DNA from: Sipunculus nudus
Taxonomy: Eukaryota > Annelida > Sipuncula > Golfingiida > Sipunculidae
Length of the DNA: 64,000 nt
Assembly: GCA_026874595.1 (NCBI GenBank)
Contig: CM049309.1
Coordinates: 614,501-678,500, forward strand
Direction of reading: 5' to 3'
Of the stretch, positions 58,401-64,000 are shown in pieces. Numbering within the stretch: the stretch's first letter is position 1; each line of letters begins with the position of its first letter. The position numbers and the translations under genes were made by a program. Below the pieces are notes generated by a model. It was given only the letters and a program-made list of their open reading frames with translations. It ran no database searches and had not been told where the DNA came from.

Positions 58401-59044
58401 ATACGGTTCTTGCTTTGAAATCGATGTGTTAAAACGAACTGGAGCTATGATCAGGAAACAAATTTGACAGGCATACAGAAAGACGAAAAGACGCTCAGAC
58501 AAACGGACAGGGTGATTACTATAGGGCATCCGCTTACTCAGTTGGGGTCCTATAATACACAAGGTTTCAGGTTCATAGATGATCTGATAGTTTAAACTCT
58601 CAATATAAATTGGAGGTATCAAAATACAGGAATAAATCATAAAATAGAAAAAAAATATAGATGGCCCACCAGTCTTCAGGAAATGAAGAAACAAGTCATA
58701 ATCAATATACACACCAGGTTTCAGGAAACAAGATGAAACCACAGTTGAGAAACTGACATAATTGCTATCACCTGACGTTCTCTCTCAAAAAAAGAAATTA
58801 TATCGTAAAAAGAAAAAAAAAATAGAAAAAAAACCTGCAGGTTGCGCCACCAGTTTTTAGATACCGACAAATCTAGTCATGGTCAATATTCAAGGAAAGA
58901 TTCAGGGCAATCCATGGATAAATTATCAAGAATTATCAAGAATTACTGTAGGATTTGTATAATTTTTTTTTTATTATTCTTGAGGGGGGGGGGGGGGCGG
59001 TCTTACAAGCTCCATAGCTCGAAGGATATAGGTCACAGTGACCT
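58401..59044. other. Non-coding sequence, part of the same repeat neighbourhood
   Basis: The sequence contains 'gtttcaggttcatagatgat' and 'gcaggttgcgccaccagt' (58,839-58,856, a broken copy of the GGTGGCGCCACC palindrome), A-rich tracts at 58,788-58,830 and a G-run at 58,984-58,997. The 114-codon minus-strand frame (58,398-58,742) has hydrophobic stretches but no recognisable domain and lies across repeats, so it is not called. Confidence 0.45.
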
Positions 59045-59077
59045 AATTTCAGGTTTCCAAGGAGTGCCAGTTTAACG

Positions 59078-59166
59078 TTCTAATGGACGGACGAACGGCT
59101 CGACGGACGGACTACGGACGCTGACCGATCACTCTCACTCAGTTGACTTACAGTCAGCTGAGCTAA
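59078..59166 (+). mobile_element. End of an inverted-repeat element with (GACG)n and AGCTCAGCTGACT-type hairpin
   Basis: A 'ggacggacgaacggctcgac' tract leads to 'actcagttgacttacagtca' and 'gctgagct', an imperfect hairpin. The reverse arrangement is found at 61,107-61,200, where 'agctcagctgactataagtc' and 'atctgagct' precede (CCGT)n. This pattern is very common in bivalve DNA as far as I recall and probably marks the terminus of a non-autonomous DNA transposon family. Confidence 0.6.
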
Positions 59167-59208
59167 AAACTATTTAAGTCCTTTGATAAGCTAAGCATTA
59201 ATAAGGAG

Positions 59209-59244
59209 GTCAGGTCACGGGTCAGGTCACGGGTCAGGTCACGG
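59209..59244. repeat. Three perfect 12-bp repeats containing AGGTCA
   Basis: Three contiguous copies of GTCAGGTCACGG. Each includes an AGGTCA nuclear-receptor half site, giving three half sites on one strand at 12-bp spacing. Confidence 0.9.
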
Positions 59245-60072
59245 ATGACCGGAGATCGTGCCCTTAGAAACATGGCTATGATGATGACGGTCTTCTAGCT
59301 CTTATCTACACGATACAATCCTGTTATATCATAAATTACACGTTATTAACACTCAACAAGAATGGCAGCTGTGAAATAAATGAGGGTTAGGTAGCGTGAC
59401 ATAATATCTCGAGATCTCTCGATAGAATTTCGTCAAAAAAATTAGGACACAAAACAAATTAATTTATATATAGATATCGAGATAATATTTAGAGATATAG
59501 AGATAAAATTTCGCAGAAAAAAATGCAATAAGATTCTGTTAGAGTTGTAACAACTATTTGGTGCTTAGTTCGTAAAAAGCTTAACGCGGGAATTTTTATT
59601 GATGATTACTGTATAATATTACATTATCTGTCAATTTTACGTTAGAAAACCGTTTGCTTCCACCTACACCAAAGTGGAAACCTGCTTCCATCGGGCACAA
59701 GCAGTGACGCAAAACATAAACAAAGCGCGTACGCCGTCCGCGCCACTTCACAAATCAAGATTTTTCAAGCTACCAACCGATGTTTCTTCCGCGTTTCTTC
59801 TTTCATGATTCTCCACCAAGTTTCGGAATTTCGCATGTGCGACAGATCGAGCCTCTGGTCTTGTTGGGGAAACAGACACGTGGGCTTTGTTTACTCCCAG
59901 GCAGAACCATAACAGCGTGTAGTTCAGCATTGGAGAACTGGTGATCCAAAGGTGTGTGCAGGTAGATTTTGCTGGGAAACTTTTGTATTTAGCCAAAATG
60001 ACCTAGTAACGTGAGCTTATACACAATGTATTGCAAAGGAAAATGAACCTTTAACGAACGGATAGGCGACGG
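59245..60072. other. Non-coding sequence with AT-rich 'cgagat' palindromes; no gene called
   Basis: At 59,405-59,515 the text 'tctcgagatctctcgataga' and 'agatatcgagataatattta' forms short self-complementary runs. An 82-codon minus-strand frame (59,748-59,996) lies in the least repetitive part, with balanced composition. I do not recognise the product, there is no upstream promoter or splice evidence, and it is left uncalled, though it is the best candidate here for a small exon or retroelement-derived fragment. Confidence 0.4.
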
Positions 60073-60190
60073 AACTATGACTATAACTCACATTACTTTT
60101 AGTAAGCATATCTAAATCCTATATGATTTATATCAATGAATACATGGTTTAAATAATCTCATCTTTCATCATGATTTTCTTTCTGCAAAA
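60073..60190 (+). repeat. Dispersed repeat, copy 2 (related to 37,042-37,165)
   Basis: It shares 'ttacttttagtaa', 'atatctaaatcc', 'tatcaatgaata', 'catggtttaaat' and 'ttctttctgcaaaa' with 37,042-37,165, in the same order. By eye the identity is about 80 percent. The element ends in both places where sequence complexity changes (a G-run at 37,164; 'tactgttttta' here). Confidence 0.75.
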
Positions 60191-60965
60191 TACTGTTTTT
60201 ATCTTAAAGCCACTATTCACCTGCATGTTTTATTTATAGAATTTATGTGATATACCGGCTTACTCAGCATTCACATAAAAGAACTGAAGGTAGTCCCTGT
60301 TAAGAAAAGTTCTTATAACAGTGACAGATGTATACAGGCTTTTAATCTATCGCATATTAGTACACATGGTATACTTGAGCCCATGTTGACATACAGAAAA
60401 ACATTTAACTGGGTGGGGGGGGGGGGGGGAATTGAACATTTAAAGTCCCTAGTTTTATTGGTGAGAGTATATAAATATATGAACCAAAGCAATGTTTGTC
60501 ATTTACAAAACACTGTATTTTCTGAATTGAAGCCAGATGTCTTTACTGGAAGTGTTCCGATTACGATCTGCGGCCATTTTTGCGTCCCCATGTTATAAAC
60601 ACGTAGATGTAAACAAAGAGGGACAAACAGTACCCCGTGGTATGGGCTCTTTTTGGATTATTTTTTATACGGTTCAAAGGATTATGTTTATTTGACAGAC
60701 GTCTGGTATCAGAATGGCCCTCTTTAACTTATGTCAATTAAGCATCAAATGGTTCGTACAACACCAAAGGGCACTTAAATATTTTTCTGTGATTATTTTC
60801 TCTCAAGATTTTGAGATTATGAGATGTTGACTAGAATGTTAGATTTTTTTATATCGAGATCTCGAAGTAAAAAAAAACATTACTGTGCCCTGAATCAACC
60901 ACCGTAGAATCATAGCCAAGCGAACAAACGAAGTGTTTGAATTGTTAGAGAGGCATGAAACGGGC

Positions 60966-60966
<1 letters not shown>
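60191..60966. other. AT-rich non-coding sequence
   Basis: It includes a G-run at 60,413-60,430 and no convincing frame. A 71-codon frame at 60,383-60,598 starts in the G-run and has no domain. Nothing else is seen. Confidence 0.45.
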
Positions 60967-60999
<33 letters not shown>

Positions 61000-61012
61000 A
61001 GCCCGTCTGTCT
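60967..61012. repeat. (CTGT)n microsatellite
   Basis: CTGT tetramers ('tctgtctgtctgtctgt') continue imperfectly to about 61,012. The Cys/Leu/Val-rich plus-strand frame over it is a simple-repeat translation. Confidence 0.92.
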
Positions 61013-61106
61013 GACTGGCTACTTAATTTTCTGTCTCAGTGGATTTAGGTTTCATTGGATTTCTGGTTCTTGTTCAAACAGAGCGTCTTCCAACAAAATT
61101 ATATCA

Positions 61107-61200
61107 TTAGCTCAGCTGACTATAAGTCATCTGAGCTATAGTCGTGGTCCATTGTCCGTCGTCCGTCCGTCTGTCCGTCCGTCCGTCCGTAGATGTGGCA
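61107..61200 (+). mobile_element. Start of an inverted-repeat element: hairpin followed by (CCGT)n
   Basis: AGCTCAGCTGACT and AGTCATCTGAGCT (about 61,110-61,137) form an imperfect stem with a short ATA loop, followed by 'atagtcgtggtccattgtcc' and 'gtccgtccgtctgtccgtcc'. It is the mirror image of the element end at 59,078-59,166. The sequence that follows (61,200-62,560) may be the element body. Confidence 0.65.
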
Positions 61201-62560
61201 CGTTCTGAAACCGTAAACCTAGGAATCCAAAATTTGGCATTATGTTAGATGTCCCCAAGATCTCCTACCAAGCCGAAAACTGGGTCTTTGCGACTTCGTT
61301 CCTTTGAGAAATTCAGGAAAAAAACTCAATTTTTTTATTAAAAACCTATTTTCACACTTCAGGACTGCCTAATATCAAAACCACTCATCTGTTTTTCCTC
61401 ATATTTACCATAAATAATCTTCTATATAGTGCCTATGTACATTCCAGAAATTAGGTCTGTATAATATAATTTTTAAAAGATATGGGCCCAAACATAATGC
61501 ATTTTGTAAATAATCAGGAAAGAAATTTGATCACTCAACACAAAACTTGTTTAAGCTAAGCACTTATAACTTATAAATAACTTTAATTAATCAAAATTAA
61601 ATTGTATACCCAAAATTAGAACAAAATCTTTTAAATTTTTTAAAATATTAGCAGAAATAAAAAATTGGTACCCTAAATTTTGCCCAACTTTGACCATGGC
61701 ACGTTTTTTTCCTGTAACTGCTGTGGATTGAATTTTCAAAGCATGTTTTTTGGTAGCATTTAAACAGTTAACATCAAAAATTTGAAACCAGTTGATCAAA
61801 AACTGTAGATTTTATTCAAGTTTTCAAGCACCATTGCACATATTGTTTACATCAAGCTAGTGTAATGCAGTTTGCTATAGCTCAGCTTCCCAGCTTCAGC
61901 TCTAAGTTCCTTAAATTTGGCATGCAGTTAGATGTCTCCAAAATTGTCTACCATGCCAAGAATTTGGTCACTAGGACTTAATTCCTTCGAGATTTTAATG
62001 AAAAACTTCATTTTTACATTAAAAACCCTTTGTTACACTTCAGGACTGCCTAATATCAAAACCACTGATCTGACTTTGATCATATATAATTACATATTTT
62101 TCTATACATTTGCTATGCACATGCCAGAAATGATGTCAGTATTGCGTTAATTGTGTTAAGTTTTGGGCCCAAACATAATGGACTTTGTAAAAAATCAGGA
62201 AAAATATTTACTCACGTTACATGAAAATTATTGAAGCTAGAGAATTTTCTTCAAGTATATAACTTTGTTTAATAAAGATTCGATTGTTTACCCAAAGTTA
62301 GATCTGTAATTTGTAAATTTTATAAGTTATTAGCATAAACATAAAATCAGTACCTTAAATTTCACCCAACTTTGACCAAGGCATGTTTTTTTTCCTGTGA
62401 GTACTGTTGATTTAATTGTTCACAGCATGTAAACATAAGTATTTAATTTATTTAAATCTGAAATTTGAAAATAAAAGGTTGAAAATTAGGCTAGTTATTG
62501 AATTTTATCTTGAGGCTCTATTGTAGTCACTTGCTTTGTTCCAGATGCAGGTAGGCCACT
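61200..62560 (+). repeat. Diverged tandem pair, offset about 682 bp
   Basis: The segment 'cacttcaggactgcctaata' with 'tcaaaaccact' appears at 61,354 and 62,036. Matching neighbours occur in both copies: 'aatttggcat...ttagatgtc', 'gggcccaaacataatg', 'gaccatggcacgttttttt' with 'gaccaaggcatgttttttt', and 'ctgttgattt' tracts. Copies carry many substitutions. A third, much weaker relative may exist at about 63,165-63,260 ('cactgttgaa', 'aaagtctgaaatttgaaa'). The frames over it (70-72 codons) are not called. Confidence 0.8.
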
Positions 62561-64000
62561 CCAGGTCACTGGAAGTCAGCTATGCCAGGGTTCCTGATTT
62601 GTTACAGTCACTGGGGGAGATCCCCTGCTGTGACAGGTGTACAATTGTTCTCATATCACACCCCCCCCCCCCATCCCCCCATGAATATATAAATATACAT
62701 TTGTATGCATGATGTGGTGTTATATGACAAGATTGAGATTTATGATTATGCAATTCAGAATTATGAATCAACGTTTATATTCAGAAATATATGTTTTATT
62801 GGACATGTATACAAATTAAACTTAAAATAAAAAAAATGAGGATCTAATACAAACATGTGTTTATTATTTTCGAGCCTCAGCAGAATTGGAGATCAGGCTT
62901 TGTTTGCCCTGAATGTATATGCAAAACTGTTGTTAATCCCACCATTTATGTCATTTATCCTTTGCACCTCACCGTTACCTTTGTACTGGGACATTAGTTA
63001 TTATTGCAAATGTGTACAATTTTTTTTAATTTGAAAAATAATTGGATTAGAAAAAATTAAGATCTAATTGAAACATATTCTTGCCTCAGGAGAATGGAAC
63101 ATAAAGTGATCAGCTCTGTCTGTCCATCATCTCTCAATTATCATTAAATATATATATTAATTATGAAACTTTTCCTCTAAGCACTGTTGAAATAACTTTC
63201 ATCTGTTGTATGTGTATGGATTTAAGCTATTAAAGTCTGAAATTTGAAAGCAACTTATGTATTCAGATGTGTAATATTGCAGATGAAAAACTTTAAAATA
63301 TAAAATATATTATCAGCTTTGTTTGTCTAACAGTCTGTCTGTCCTTATTTAAATATTATGTAATTGTGAATGAACAATTTAATCCTGTAAGTATTGTTGA
63401 ATTAAGTGGAAATCCTATATGTATATACACTATACCCCCCCCCCCCCCCACCACCACCAAGTCCTTGCATCTGGGGACTGGGGACATCAGTTATATTTCA
63501 ACTGTATACATTTTATAAAATAAAAAATACATATATTTAATAATATATATTGTGTAAAATAGGTCCAATTGAGCAAATGTGTAAACTACTGAACTGTCAA
63601 CAATTTATCAAAAAGCCAGCCAATGATCATGGTAATAATATACATCTTATGTTCACAAACTGCTCACATGCTTCAATTGTGACATTAGAGAATGCATGGT
63701 TTGGTCACAAAATATTATTTTCAACAATTTCTTACTCATTAATACAAACCGATCATGTCAACCAGCCATGGCATATATTACCTTTTCCTCTTAGACGTGA
63801 TCTCCATTTGATATTGTATTGGATTTTTACCTTCAAAGTCAACTTCAGCTGAGCGCAGTGACCCATATTTATAGCACCATGTCTTGAATGTTTACATCAA
63901 GTCATTGGTTGACAGTGTTCTAGGCTGTTACATAACACATTCACTCCTTGCCTACTGCTTCTGTGAGTGTCTGGGTCAGGCTGGGTCAGTCAGTAATTAC
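62561..64000. other. AT-rich non-coding right end of the window
   Basis: There are C-runs at 62,668-62,683 and 63,434-63,450, the latter followed by CCA triplets. Phrases such as 'attgttgaa' and 'gtctgaaatttgaaa' suggest degenerate copies of the preceding repeat. The 100-codon frame at 63,550-63,852 has no recognised domain. The last 30 bases hold 'gtctgggtcaggctgggtca', like the minisatellite at 35.3 kb. No gene can be supported. Confidence 0.4.

Noticed and set aside
59748-59996. 82-codon minus-strand frame as a conserved protein
   Set aside because: Composition is protein-like, but I recognise no family and see no promoter, intron or neighbouring exon. A database search would be decisive; a hit to transposase or a host protein would reinstate it.

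Overview
This window looks like repeat-dominated nuclear DNA from a eukaryote, most likely a marine invertebrate and perhaps a mollusc. The clues are tRNA-derived SINEs with long conserved bodies, a gypsy-type LTR retrotransposon with a Pro-tRNA-like primer site, 'cagcgccccctagcggcc' arrays and repeats rich in 'tgacctttgacct'. The taxon is inference. I see no intact host protein gene, no rRNA gene, no functional tRNA gene and no operon-like layout. All long open frames are short and unconvincing except the retrotransposon remnants.

Layout. (1) 1-25,671: one uninterrupted satellite of about 800 monomers of 32 bp, each able to form a 7-bp hairpin, with nested higher-order copies at offsets near 8,074, 3,160, 2,138 and 1,587 bp. 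It runs off the left edge of the window. (2) 25,672-27,196: a spacer with a SINE head and a diverged 190-bp duplication. (3) 27,197-32,286: a second, unrelated satellite of about 77 units of 66 bp with a GC-rich hairpin. Its left part contains a 132-bp two-unit higher-order repeat and its right part is almost perfectly homogeneous. (4) 32,304-33,909: a recent tandem duplication of about 760 bp. (5) 33,910-41,933: mostly non-coding, with a minisatellite, microsatellites, a SINE on the minus strand and retroelement 3' tails.

(6) 41,934-53,457: a broken Ty3/gypsy-class LTR retrotransposon on the minus strand. Reading along that strand, there is a 752-bp LTR (TG...CA ends, TATA box, polyadenylation signal), a primer-binding site, a leader, a 7-kb block of foreign repeats bounded by 14-bp inverted repeats, then gag with a zinc knuckle, protease and integrase. 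Reverse transcriptase and RNase H are absent. Integrase follows protease directly, which fits the unusual Gmr1-like pol order with the 3' part lost; simple internal deletion is the alternative.

(7) 53,990-56,440: a 278-bp tandem array with a 556-bp dimer period and a recurring 12-bp palindrome. (8) 56,440-64,000: repeats with nuclear-receptor-like direct repeats, ends of an inverted-repeat element family, a diverged 680-bp tandem pair and AT-rich sequence.

The window reads as heterochromatin-like or pericentromeric/subtelomeric accessory DNA built by tandem amplification and nested insertion. The most informative parts are the 32-bp higher-order satellite, the 66-bp array and the nested retrotransposon.
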